Positions 12,008 to 23,154 of a stretch of DNA of 64,000 bases are shown in pieces. Within the stretch, counting starts at the first letter, position 1; each line of letters begins with the position of its first letter. The translations under genes were made by a program, and so were the position numbers. The stretch covers positions 1,860,001-1,924,000 of the forward strand of contig OX596342.1 in the NCBI GenBank assembly GCA_951394405.1. Reading direction: 5' to 3'. The notes beneath the pieces are model-generated. The model searched no databases and was not told the origin of the DNA. It saw only the letters and a list, made by a program, of their open reading frames with translations. Origin of the DNA: Coprinellus micaceus (lineage: Eukaryota; Basidiomycota; Agaricomycetes; Agaricales; Psathyrellaceae).

Positions 12008-12622
12008 GCTGAGCTGGTAGTACTTTCGATTTTCGCTCGTCTGCCTGGGGCAGACTATTTCATTTGTTTCTATTTTTCGACTCCTGCATCGTCGTCCCCC
12101 ATGTATCGATTAGCCACAGCTGTATTCTTAGTCCCACCACTGTATCAATAGAGACCCCTGTCCACTTACACCTTCCAGGGCCTGGGTGCCCTGCTGGGGA
12201 CCGCTCCACCTGTCGGATACACGTATGATACTTTATGCCACGAACTATTGGCCGCACATCTCAATCCTGCATTCGTCAATCTGACGTGCTAGGCTGATAT
12301 ACCTATTGAAAGAAGGGTCTACAATACCGCTCTCCGAGTATTGGCTGAGTAAGGCCTTGGTGAGCGCACCGAGAGCCAGTCCTTGATTTTACGTCGTCGA
12401 TATTACGAACCAGATGAGGCTCAGTCAGGCTGGTGCGGGGTCCGCCCATCGGCGCCTGATGCGCTGCATGGAAGGTGGCCGCTGTCTTGGACCCCTTGAA
12501 TCAGAACCCTTGGACCCCCCGCTGCTCTTGATCGCGAACTATTCATCGCCTTAGGCTCGTGAGGTATAAAAGGTCTCTCATAGTCGATACTGAATTCTCA
12601 CCTCCCACTTACACTCTCTACA
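12008..12622. other. Intergenic; promoter of copy B
   Basis: No gene seen. A TATA-like element is present near the right end. Confidence 0.5.
12565..12570 (+). promoter_or_regulatory. TATA-like box upstream of oxygenase-like copy B
   Basis: TATAAA, followed by AAGG, lies 58 nt upstream of the ATG at 12623. Confidence 0.55.
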
Positions 12623-13575
12623 ATGTCTTCAGCTGACGTCTCATCCACCACTGCAACCCTCACCTACTTCGTCGCTCCCGAAGACGGGGCTCGCGCCTTC
12701 CGGCATGTTAACGCCGACCCTGTCACCGGGATAAACAAGACGAACTTTACGAGGGAAGAGCATGATGTGGTTATCGAGAACGTGAGGGGCAAGGAAGACC
12801 AGTACAGCTTGGACAAAACAGGGTTCCAGTTCGTCAAATCGCCTGCGAAACACACTTCCTTCGCGAACAACGATGAAATCAAGAACGAATATTATCAAGA
12901 AAGTATCGGTCTCTTGAAGGGTCTAACTGGCGCTAGTCGAGTAGTGATTTTTGACCACAGTGAGTCCCAATCACCTTGGGAGTCTAGCAGGTGAATTAAT
13001 CGTCGCCTTTCACGCAGCCATCCGCCGGAATCGCCCAGGCCTCGCTGACACTGGCGAAGAGGCTCGAGGACCGGTGTCCCAAACCCATGTTGACCAGACA
13101 GAGAAGGCTGCCGTCTCCCGGGTCCATCGCCACTTGCCAGAGTCGGAAGTTCCTGGTCTCCTCAAAAAACGGTGGCAGATCATCAACCTCTGGAGGCCGA
13201 TTCATGTCCCCGCACTCGAATGGCCACTTGCGGTTTGCGATTACCGAAGTGTCCACCTGGAGAAGGACACACTTCCCGTCGCCCTCATATATCCCGACAG
13301 TGAGGGCGAGACGTATGGGATTCTCTATAACCCAGATCACAAGTGGAAGTACGTGCGTGGGATGACCCCTGGGGAGGTCGTCTTGATCAAGTGGCGAGTC
13401 CTCTTTATTTGTTCGAGTTCAAGATGATTTTCTGACCTTCAACAGCTACGACTCGATCCAGGACGGAAGTGTGGCAGTATTCACACCACACACCGGCTTC
13501 AGCGACCCAACGACTCCTGCCGATGCCCCTCGCCGAGAGTCTATCGAGCTCAGGGCATTGGTCTTCTACGATTAG
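12623..13575 (+). CDS. AsaB/CmcJ-family oxygenase-like protein, copy B
   Basis: Second paralog, 280 residues from exons 12623-12959, 13018-13393 and 13446-13575 (843 nt). It shares the full motif set with copies A and C: ENVRGKEDQYSLDKTGFQF, GASRVVIFDHT, THVDQTEKAAVSRVHRHLPE, QIINLWRPIH, CDYRSV, HKWKY, YDSIQDGSVAVFTPHTGF and RRESIELR. It is closer to copy C than to copy A (both keep THVDQTEKAA). The second intron begins with GC rather than GT (13394-13445, donor GCGAGT). The same intron in copies A and C begins with GT, so the boundary is well supported by homology. The catalytic role (hydroxylation or desaturation of an unknown substrate) is inferred from the family. Confidence 0.87.
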
Positions 13576-14707
13576 ACCCCATAACCAAGGGCGTATACCC
13601 TACTCGCTACCCCACCCCTATTTTGTGGGCTTGTGGCCCCTATGTAGTCAATTAAATATCATGTACATTACCTTCGCCAAACGTAAGCGACAACCGTGTG
13701 CCTTGGAGGTCTTGGTCGCGATGTGATGGGCGCTAATCGGTTTTAAATTAGTAAACGACAAGCGCGACCGTGTCAAGGACGCCATTAACAGTGCCAAACG
13801 GCGAGCTGTGAATCGAATCGGGAATGTCGCCTCCACGCTGGACTTATGCTGAGCGCCCATCGACTCATGGCTTGGACCCTATCTTCAGTGACCGCTTTCC
13901 ACACACTCTGGCGAGGCTTGGGGCATTGAATGGCCGAACTGGGGTGCTGATTTAACACTCAGTGGCACTCCGGAGGGTGTGTCGGCATACGAGGGCGGTA
14001 TCTCCGCAGGCCGATGGGGCGTCTATTTTCTAGGCACACACAGATAGACGGGCGTTTCTTTCACCTGTTCTCATGAACCCAGGTGAGCCCCATTGTCGGA
14101 AAACAACTGCAATGCACTTACGACCTCGTCTAGGACGCACGATGACCTGGTCTCGTGGCCGTGAACCGGCTCTACAAGGAAACCCGGTCATGAACACTGT
14201 CACTCCCCGCTCCCGCGGCGCTCTGGCCCCGTCTTCTGAGCACAGTCTAAGCACGTCTGTTCAGGGGAGTGACTGTTCAACTTTAGCTCGCCACTGGGCG
14301 CTCTGGGCCCAGTGGGGAGGGCGATGCCGTTGCCACAGGCATCCCGCGGGGAGGATGACTCTGTAGGGAGGGTGGGTGTTGTCGGGGGCCACCAGCCTAG
14401 TGGTGGAATGAGAACGGTCAACTCAAGCGCCCAGGCCCAGGAATGGAACTTTTACTCCTATCCAATCCGGTCTTCCAGACATTGGCTGACAAACCCGAGG
14501 TACTCTCAAGCCTTCTCAAGCACGTCACTCAACATCAATATTGCAACCTGACTCTGCTATTTCCTGCTCAAACCTTGCTCTGCTTGACTTCTTCCGGTTC
14601 TCCATCTCTGTCTTACTCATCACCGAAGCTTGGATCTCTGTATAAAGGCTCTGCCATGGACGTAAACAGACCAGCAGCTCCCATCTCCCACTTCATTCAA
14701 CACTACT
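13576..14707. other. Intergenic; promoter of copy C
   Basis: No gene seen across about 1.1 kb. Short frames only, with a TATA-like element near the right end. Confidence 0.5.
14641..14646 (+). promoter_or_regulatory. TATA-like box upstream of oxygenase-like copy C
   Basis: TATAAA, followed by GG, lies 67 nt upstream of the ATG at 14708. Confidence 0.55.
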
Positions 14708-15655
14708 ATGGCTTCCACTGACTTCTCCTCGACGACCGCTACTCTCACTTACTTCGTTCCCCCGGATAATGGGGTTCGAGCGTACCAGAATATCAATGCT
14801 GACCCTATCACTGGGGAACGCAAGAACAACTATACCAGGGAAAACCACGACGTGGTCATCGAGAATGTGCGGGGCAAGGAGGACCAGTTCACGCTCGACA
14901 ATTCTGGGTTCCAATTTGTCAGGGCATCGGCAAAGCACACGTCATTTGCAAGCGACGAGGAGGTTGAAAGGGAATACTACCCTGAGACCATTGAGCTCTA
15001 CAAGAAGCTGACGGGCGCCAGTCGCGTCGTAATCTTCGACCACAGTGAGTACCTGCTTACTCAATAGCTTTCTTCAACCTAATATATTATCTTTAGCGAT
15101 CCGTCGCCACCGCCCAGGTGTTGTCGACACCGGGGAAGCGACTCGAGGGCCCGTTGCTCAGACACATGTTGACCAGACGGAAAAGGCAGCTATTGCTCGT
15201 GTCCACCGTCACCTCCCCGAGGCAGACGCCCCTGCCCTGCTCGCGAAGCGGTTCCAGATCATCAACCTCTGGAGGCCCATCCACGTTACGGCGTCCGAAT
15301 GGCCGCTTGCTCTTTGCGACTACCGCAGCGTTAACCCAGAGAAGGACGCCCTTCCCGTCGCCCTCGTCTACCCCGATAGAGAGGGCGAGACCTACGGTAT
15401 CACGTACAACCCGAATCACAAGTGGAAGTACCAGCGTGATATGACCCCGGAGGAGATTGTACTGATCAAGTGGTATGCCCCTCCTCTTTTATTTATGCTG
15501 GACACTTTCTGACACCTGTTCCCAGCTACGATTCGATCCAGGACGGTAGTGTGGCGATCTTTACGCCCCATACCGGCTTCAGTGACCCCACCAGTCCTCC
15601 TGACGCTCCCCGACGCGAGTCCATTGAAATTAGAGCATTGGTCTTCTACGATTAA
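14708..15655 (+). CDS. AsaB/CmcJ-family oxygenase-like protein, copy C
   Basis: Third paralog, 280 residues from exons 14708-15044, 15097-15472 and 15526-15655. Its exon 2 and exon 3 lengths (376 and 130 nt) are the same as in copies A and B. Motifs: ENVRGKEDQFTLDNSGFQF, GASRVVIFDHT, THVDQTEKAAIARVHRHLPE, QIINLWRPIH, LCDYRSVNPEKD, HKWKYQRDMTPEE, IQDGSVAIFTPHTGF and RRESIEIR. The HVD pair and the PHT histidine are candidate metal ligands. Equal lengths and conserved introns point to local duplication from one ancestor. The gene lies about 1.1 kb downstream of copy B in the same orientation. Confidence 0.87.
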
Positions 15656-16226
15656 GCATTTGCATAATCCTACCTACCAGTACCTACCTGCACCCACAGC
15701 TTTGTTCAATGACATGTAATCTCGGCTTGTATTACCAAATTGCCCCTGTGCGCACAGCCTTGTCCCCAGTTCGGAATCTAGCCGTCGGCTAAAGCTGTAA
15801 AAGAAAATGCAGAACCGCTTCCTCTTCTTCTCTTCGTCCTGTACTGCAGTTCTCAACACCTCCTTCACTGCTTTTACGACTGCCATGACCAGCGATGACC
15901 CACCTTCACGGGCGCTAAGGGCTCACTGGGCTAGGGCTAACAGCGCCAAACAGCGCCCGTAGATCAGATGTTGTATTCGGACGGCCATTGTCCTCTCCCA
16001 AAACCCAGTTGAATCCAAGTTCTCGTCAAGCCCACCGTCAACGTTGGACTCCTCCACCGGGAAATACGACCCCGAACTGCGACGCTGCCACCGCGATCAA
16101 GACTCCGTTACGAGGAGGAACGAAAGAGGTCGGGCGACATAGATTGCGACGGTTTCGAGGATACCGAGGAGGACAGATAACGATCTTGGATACCCATACG
16201 ACCCACATTGAAAGAGAGCACGCAAG
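15656..16226. other. Intergenic; upstream region of calcineurin A
   Basis: No gene seen. Confidence 0.5.
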
Positions 16227-18497
16227 ATGTCGGGACATCAGCAGCGACCATCCGTGAGCAGCGCAAGACCCACGGCTCTCCCACCATCGGATCCACTCGA
16301 GAAGTATGCGGGCAATCTGAACGATAGGAAAGTCCCCACCGTACGTGTTAGGGTTCCTTCTGTGTGTCTGTGAAGCTCAATTTCCGCGATTCGCCCTGAA
16401 ATCCTACCATTCACGACGATGTCTCCTCAGGTCCCACCTCCTGCAACGAAGAAGCCAACGGAAGCCGAGTTCTTTGCACCAGATGCAGCTGGAGAGCGCA
16501 AACCCAACCACGCGTTCTTGAAGGAACATTTCTTCAAAGAGGGTCGGCTAGAGGAGGAGCAGGCACTGTACATTATCCAACGAGCGACGCGATTGCTTGC
16601 CAAGGAGCCCAACATGGTGGAGGTCAAGAGCCCAGTGACCGGTGCGCCCCTTCCTTGTGATCTCACACCCTTGAATTGACTGTGGGTGTAGTGTGCGGTG
16701 ACATCCATGGCCAATATGTGCGTGAAATTTGCGTTGCAGGGGATCTTTATCAAACGTGTTATGCAGTACGACCTTATGAAGCTGTTCGAGGTGGGAGGGT
16801 CGACGAGCGATAATGTCTATCTCTTCCTCGGCGACTACGTCGACCGTGGAGACTTTGGTATCGAGGTACGTCTTCGGTTCAGCCGTTCACCTTGATTCAT
16901 CCATTGAAGGCCCTCCCCAGTGCCTCCTCTACCTCTACTCCCTCAAGATCTGGAATCCATCACGCATAGTGCTGTTGCGGGGTAACCACGAGTGTCGGCA
17001 TCTCACAGAGTACTTTACGTTCAAGAAAGAATGCAAGTGGGGGCGCTTGGTTACATTCGATGCGTCGCTTACTTTGCCCTAGGCTTACACAAGTACAGCG
17101 AAAAGGTCTACGAAGCCTGCATCCAGTCCTTCTGCGCACTCCCCGTCTCCGCACTCGTCGACCACCGGTTCTTCTGTGTCCATGGTGGGATCTCACCGAA
17201 CTTGGTCACCCTGCAGGATCTGCAAAATGTGGGACCTCTCCCACTGTCGGCTTAAGTGGATACTGACTATCGTGCAGTTGAACCGATTCCAGGAACCCGG
17301 ATCTCAAGGTCTCCTTTGCGACTTGCTATGGGCAGACCCCATCACCAATTACGGGCACGAGACGGAGCCCTCGCACAACGGGACCGTGCCACCCGGAACT
17401 TCCTTCCTCCCCAACGCAACGAGAGGTTGCTCCTACTTCTATACGTACGCCTCCTTCCCTCCCCTTACCACCTCTAGCCTAAACATCCCCACAGATACAA
17501 TGCCGTATGCCAGTTCCTCGAGCGCAACAACCTCCTCTCCGTAATACGCGGGCACGAAGCACAAGACGCTGGATACACGATGCACCGCAAGACGCCCAAG
17601 AAGAACTTCCCGTCAGTTATCACGATCTTCTCGGCGCCCAACTACCTAGACGTCTACAAGAACCGTGGAGCGGTTTTGAAATACGCCAACAAGAATATTA
17701 CGATCCGGCAGTACAACTCGAACCCCCACCCGTACTGGCTACCGAACTTTATGGACGCGTTTACCTGGAGCCTGCCGTTCGTCGGTGCCAAGAGTAAGTC
17801 TCCCCCATTTCTCCGTGATATCTCTAAACGGCTCTCTGAATGTGCTTGGATTCAGTCACGGACATGCTCCTCGCCGTCCTCAGCGTATGCCCCGAAGAAG
17901 AGCTCGACACCGACTCTGATGGGGAGTCGAGGGAGGAGCACGCCGCTGAGCAGATACGCTTGAGGAGAGAACAGATCAAAAACAAGATCCGGGCTGTTGG
18001 CAGGATGCAGAGAGTCTTCACCTTGCTGAGAGAGGAAGCGGAAAGCGCGACGGAGCTTGCCATCCCCACTGACCCCAATGCGGCGCCGGTGACAAACCAG
18101 TTGGCTGTCAACGGCGTCCAAATGTCGAGGGGTATCAAGTCGTTCGAGGATGCGTACGTCCTTCTTCACACACCCCGCGTAGCTTTTCGGCTCACCTGCA
18201 CTTTCTCTTTCAAACCCATACAGCCGAAAGTCCGATATCGCAAACGAACGTCTCCCCGAATTCGAGCCTCGTGCCAACTCAGACATGTTCCCAGCGCCCA
18301 GTATGCGTCTCGCTGGTGGAGGACGGGACGATATGGCGGGTATGGACACGCTGATTAGGCGGACGTTGCAGGAGGAGAGGGAAAGCGAGGACGATGACGA
18401 TATGCTTGTGGAGAAGGTCGCGGAGAGACTGGCGATGGGGAGGACCCTTGGGCCGGGACAGAGGCCGTCGGCGCTAAAGAGGCATGGGACGTCGTGA
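16227..18497 (+). CDS. CNA1: Calcineurin catalytic subunit A (protein phosphatase 2B)
   Basis: Ca2+/calmodulin-activated Ser/Thr phosphatase; in fungi it activates Crz1-type transcription and stress and cell-wall responses. Ten exons (16227-16340, 16431-16641, 16692-16717, 16767-16865, 16921-17032, 17083-17228, 17278-17444, 17495-17793, 17856-18153, 18224-18497) sum to 1,746 nt, or 581 residues. Metallophosphatase motifs are intact: [35 protein letters not shown] and [12 protein letters not shown]. They are followed by [10 protein letters not shown], the calcineurin-B-binding helix ([20 protein letters not shown]), the calmodulin-binding stretch ([20 protein letters not shown]) and an autoinhibitory segment around NERLPEFEP. 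The start at 16227 gives a short Ser/Pro-rich N-terminus. Intron 5 (17033-17082) appears to be GC-AG. A Ca2+/H+ exchanger gene lies about 25 kb away. Confidence 0.96.
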
Positions 18498-19504
18498 TGC
18501 AGTTGGGATGGACTGGTTATATCTTTGTATTATTCTTTTCTTCGTTTTTCTCGATTGTATGCGTGTTGTATCCGAAAGCAAAGTCAGTCGGGGTGGGTGA
18601 GCATAGTGCCTACTAATGTATTGCTACTTTTTGGGGACGCTAGTCAGAAGTGGGACGACGAGTGCTTGGACCCGTGCATGGTATTCTTCACCGTCCTGAC
18701 CATCACCACGGCGCCGCTCGCTACTTAGTAGAGGTAACTCCGCAACCACCTCGCCAACGACGCACCGGGTTGGAGTCGGGCCCCATTGACAGGAGTCCAT
18801 AGTACACATCGCTGTTTTGGAGCTCGTACTCGATCAGCATAGCTGGAAGCTTCTCCTGGTGTCCACTCCATGCGGAAGAATCTTCGAGAAAGCGATCATC
18901 ATATCCAAAAGGAAACGACTTGGGTTTCCGTTTAAGTCTAGTACTACTGGACAAGGTGGGGAGAAGTTCGCAAAGAGTAAATACAGTCTAATGCGTCCTT
19001 GACGCGATCGATATCCATGGCCGACCACGTTCAGGTCCCTTCATTCGTTTATGTCCCTAGAGATGTCGCCGGGGCACTGGAATGTGGACTCGGAGACCCC
19101 CGAGCGCCATTCATGTCGCCGATAAACTCTCCTCAACGCACCCATGCTGCATCTTCTGGATTATTGAGTCTACAGCGGCCGGGGGGAGCACAACCTTTGT
19201 GCCATCGCATCTCGCTCTTGCGGTAAATTCACTGCATAACGCCGAGATGTCTACTATGTCCTGATGTGTTCAGGAAAAAAGGGGGAGTAGGGTCAGAAGT
19301 TAATGATTAGTTTCATCTAGGTGGCATCGGAAACGTACTCTGAATTTGGGGTTAGAAGTAATGCTCCTCCAGGCGGCCAAAACCTCGATGTTCTGAGCCT
19401 AATTCTAACTTCAGCAATCACAACGCACAAACAACCACGACACATGGTACCACACTTACGGATTTGGCAACCTGGGAGTTTTCGTAGTGAGCACGGTTCC
19501 GTCT
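18498..19504. other. Intergenic, no supported gene
   Basis: The 3' region of calcineurin A, then about 900 bases with only short frames. Confidence 0.5.
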
Positions 19505-20470
19505 TCAGCGTTCGCCATTGGGAGGGATATTTGAACTCACCTGTGGAAAACTACTGGCAGTTCCCGGTACAAAGCACTCGCACTTTCGCACATGGCGAAA
19601 GCTAAAGTCCTCCCTATCCATACCTTTGTGTACCGGAGCTGGCCTCGACTCTGGTTTTCCTGGGAGGAGAAACCTGGTATTGCACCGGCGACTGCACCTC
19701 GTTAGCAATTTGCTAGTGGCAATAGACGGAGTGGCACCATGAGGGGACGCACCATACATGCCACCCACCATCCCTGTATGTCCCAAGTTCCGTCCTCCCG
19801 CATTTTGGACACATATTTCTGAGTTCTTCGTCGAGGACCTGCTCAATCAACATACTCATTACGAGTCGCACATTTCTCTCCCTGATTCTGTTCCAATTAT
19901 CAGGGGTTATTATTGCTCCTTCACCTCCTCCTGCCTGTGCAATGCAATAGCGCCGACTCGAGACGCGATGCTCTCCAATCTTCGATGTGAAATGGGTAAC
20001 TAAAGCGCGATGTAAGTCCTGTCATTGAAATGCCATCAATTCCGCAAGTAGACACCCAGACTCGGAGGGAATCTTTACCTCATATGTTGGTACAAGACTC
20101 CATGGGATGGTCATAGTTTCGCCTAGCGCGTCCGTCATAACCAAGGCGTTTGCACTCATGTAACCCACAACAGGCGGAATAGCCTTTGCGATCGCGCGAA
20201 ACTCAGATAGGATCTGGCGTACTGGCGGAAAAGGTCAATACGCTCTCGCAAATGAAGGTGCAAGGAATCCAGGGGCACAATGCGGAACTTACATTCCACA
20301 GGGTCGTTTCCGTAGAAGATCATATCCCTTCCAATATTATTAACTGTGCAAGCACCCATGGAAATATTCTTGCTATTGCAAAAGATTTGCGTCTCTTTCA
20401 CGCCTTGAGGCCGACTAGTAGAGGAAGAAGCGACGGGGGCGGCTTGCGGTGCACGACGTTCTGCGGGCAT
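19505..20470 (-). CDS. Ubiquitin-like-domain (ULD_2-type) protein with zinc-ribbon tail
   Basis: Hidden gene spread over several short frames. Exons 20293-20470, 20079-20221 and about 19758-20018 join in frame. The N-terminus has the NVSIG/NVAGD-like stretch (SKNISMGACTVNNIGRDMIF) that opens many Agaricomycete proteins. Next comes PPVVGYMSANALVMTDALGE followed by TMTIPWSLVPTYE, then a block from DLHRALVTHFTSKIGEHRVS to NWNRIRERNVRLVMSM. This is the ubiquitin-like fold found in many basidiomycete orphan proteins. A cysteine motif follows (CPKCGRTELGTYRDGG), completed by CSRRCNTRF after one more intron (about 19703-19757). The exact last splice and the 3' end are uncertain. Function unknown; elongin C starts 402 nt away on the opposite strand. 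Confidence 0.68.
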
Positions 20471-20872
20471 ACTTCTCTGTACCCTGGCAGGAAAGGGAGA
20501 GTATCGATGGGTGCTTGCTCGACTCGCTGCGTGAATTTTATATCACACTATTTTGTGAGTAGCCTTAATAACTTATGGGTATGCTTACCATCCTTCCTTG
20601 TATGCATCCCGTTATTATGAATCATTGTATCTTGCCAAGCGCTGGCCATGGTAGTAGTGGGTAGAGATGCAGACAGCCTGCGGTGCAACGTGCACTGCCG
20701 TGGATGGCCCTGCTAAACAAACGTGAGAACAATATGCCAAACGCAGAGTGATGCAAACGACGCGTTGAGTCGCTTCCGAGTCTTCCAGCCGAGATTACTT
20801 CCAGCCCACCACCACCACCGCCTCCATTCGGGTTTCCATAACCTCATTGAACTGTCGTGGACTGGTAGAAAT
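20471..20872. promoter_or_regulatory. Head-to-head intergenic region, ULD protein / elongin C
   Basis: The 402 nt between two divergent starts is a likely shared promoter region. No TATA box is placed. Confidence 0.35.
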
Positions 20873-21515
20873 ATGGATTTAGATGTCGAAATGCAAGTAC
20901 GGGAGTTGTCGCTCCTGATATGGTATCCCATTGACCGTACCGCGACTTCAACAGAGCTCAACTACGCCCGTTGTTGACGAATCTTCAGGAGAAAACGACT
21001 GGGTGAGACTGGAGAGTAACGATGGTTTCTCGTACCTCGTAAGACGCAAAGTTGCGCAAACGAGTGGGACGATGAGGGCCATGTTGGATCCTAACGGTGC
21101 GTGAATCAAGAGGTGTTAAAGCGTGTTGGATATTGAACATGTTCTATCTAAAAGGGGGTTACGCCGAAGCACAGACGAAGTTGTGCAATATCAACGAGAG
21201 GTGCATATTTAGTCCCTTTCATCAAGAGGTATGACGTTGCTGAAAGAGCGGATCATGGTGTTTAGAGGGATCGTGACGGAGAAGCTCGTCGAGTACATGT
21301 GTTTCAAAGCACACTACCAGAATGTAGGACCGAAAGAGGACATTCCTGTGCAAGAGATGCAGGAGCGGATACCCCCGGAGATTGTGCTGGAAGTGTGCGT
21401 GCTTCCATCTTGAAACCTCTTTCGTTTCACTAACAGATTTTCGTCACGGCAGGTTGCTAGCTGCAGATTACCAGGAGAGTACGTACCCCGACCCTGATTG
21501 TCAGGTCTCTGCTGA
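20873..21515 (+). CDS. ELC1: Elongin C (Skp1/BTB-fold E3 ligase adaptor)
   Basis: Adaptor of cullin-based ubiquitin ligases. In yeast, Elc1 works with Ela1 and Cul3 in degrading stalled RNA polymerase II and with Rad7 in nucleotide excision repair. Six exons (20873-20896, 20955-21096, 21155-21200, 21266-21394, 21453-21478, 21505-21515) splice in phase. They give a typical short elongin C: WVRLESNDGFSYLVRRKVAQ, TSGTMRAMLDPNG, a block around KLCNINERGIVTEKLVEYMC, then FKAHYQNVGPKEDIPVQEMQ, ERIPPEIVLEVLLAADYQES and the final LC. The terminal cysteine is the usual elongin C ending. Because the exons are tiny, the gene is easily missed. The start ATG is followed by an acidic MDLDVEMQ exon. Confidence 0.88.
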
Positions 21516-22009
21516 CGTCGGTGTTTCACCCAGTGTAACTATCCACACCTCGATTTCATTTTATCTGTGTACTGCTTCGGAATGATAAGTTCCTCATACT
21601 CCCCATTTGTCCAGGATGGGTCCGAAGAGCATGGATTATCAGAGGAACCCTCGGTTCTCCCGAAACTCTACGCCCCGACCCGTTTTAGCGTTATGGAACT
21701 TCCTTTACACGCCAAGTATGCCAGAGGAGAGCCTAATTGCCTACCGAGGTACCTCCGAGCAAGTTAGTGCCTACCCTCATACATCCTGTTCACTGCTTGC
21801 CCCAGGCCTGTGATGGGGTCGCACAGAGACTACAGGGCATCCCGGACGTGACTGCGCTGCGGGCGCGATTTGACCCCGGCCTACACTCCCTCAAGTGCCC
21901 ACAGTTGCTGGATTTGATATGGCGTTCCGGATAGCGGGCGCTTTGATGTAACAAATCTGGGGAAGATATATACTTTCCGACTGGACTCGAAAATGGACAT
22001 CGGCCCAAA
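21516..22009. other. Intergenic; upstream region of four-helix copy 2
   Basis: No gene seen. A TATATA run lies at 21967-21972, 38 nt before the next start. Confidence 0.45.
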
Positions 22010-22609
22010 ATGCCTACCCATACAGCGCTTTCCAGGAACCCCTCCCCAGATTGCCCAAACCTCGACTCAGAAAAACTCCTGGTGCTTCCCAGCCTCCACC
22101 AACCGACGAGCCCCGCCGTCCCTCTCAAACTTCCCATCACCCTTTCCTACCTCCTCCTACTCGCCCTCAGCATCGCCTACCTCTCGCTCAGCGGCTACGC
22201 CTCCTTCTGGCGGACATCCGCGTACGTTGGAGCCATCGCCGGGCTGAATTCTGTATTCTTCGCATTCGCGCTGGCCTGCGTATGTGCAAAGGCAATTCAC
22301 CCTCTTGCCCGACCACACTCAGCTGCCTTGGGCGTGAGGATTTGCGCGACGCTCCTGGCGGTGGCATGGGCGGCGGCGGTTGTGTTTATCACTTCGTACG
22401 CTACTGCGAGGTGGAAGTGGGCCTCGCCGGGACCGCCTCGTCCGTGGGTGATTGCAGAGCTCGGATCAGCCGTCGCTGCGTTCCTCGCTTCGATACTGGT
22501 CGTCGTTCTGCAGGTTGCCCAGCATAACAAGTGCAAGAAACGGGTGCGTCTTATCCTCCTTTGCGTCGTGCTATCCAGGGCTCAATCCATACAGACTAAT
22601 GGGCACTAG
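22010..22609 (+). CDS. Four-helix membrane protein, copy 2
   Basis: Paralog of the minus-strand gene at 2614-3231, with the same four hydrophobic segments and matched blocks (YASFWRTSAYVGAIAGLNSV, HPLARPHSAALGVRICATLL, PWVIAELGSAVAAFLAS). Exon 1 (22010-22543) is 178 codons. A 51-nt intron (22544-22594, GTGCGT...CAG) probably leads to the last exon, encoding TNGH and a stop. Because 51 is a multiple of three and contains no stop, intron retention would also stay open, so the 3' end has two readings (182 or 199 residues). The paralog's phase-0 intron at the same place favours splicing. Function unknown; no substrate-binding motif is visible. Confidence 0.75.
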   Translation: MPTHTALSRNPSPDCPNLDSEKLLVLPSLHQPTSPAVPLKLPITLSYLLLLALSIAYLSLSGYASFWRTSAYVGAIAGLNSVFFAFALACVCAKAIHPLARPHSAALGVRICATLLAVAWAAAVVFITSYATARWKWASPGPPRPWVIAELGSAVAAFLASILVVVLQVAQHNKCKKRVRLILLCVVLSRAQSIQTNGH

Positions 22610-23154
22610 ACGGTCGTCTGTAATCATTATCGAGTGACGGCATAGCAGCCTTCCAGTGGACATAGGTCCACGATAGGGGCAGTTTGAAGGCTCAGATGGG
22701 ATCGGTGAGGCGGAAGCGCGTAAATCAAGAAGTCTTTCATTTGGAGTTGCGATCACGTCGTCCTCTTCGATGGGCGCTACTTACTCTTCGACGGAACCAC
22801 GACCAATGACGATCACGAGGCAATCAATCATGTCGTACTTGTGGATCCCAATGTACCCCTCAATGCTCTCAAGCATCTGACGGTAGCTTGGGTGCGTAGT
22901 CGTGGGGCCCAATGAGTTATGCATCGTATACCGACTGCATTTATCTATGATCATTGTTCCCCGGAATCCACGACAGATAGAAGGGTGGGGAGGCAGAAAT
23001 ATAACTGTGTGCGGACAAGTCAGTTCACGGGTTGTTGACGTTATTAGATATTGTACAAGATTAACGAGATTGAACGAAGGATAGAGATAGGAGAGTCTTT
23101 ACAAAGACATTAAGGGAAGCCACACACGCATCAGCGACGCACGCCGATATACTC
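22610..23154. other. Intergenic, no supported gene
   Basis: Lies between convergent genes. Nothing recognisable. Confidence 0.5.
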
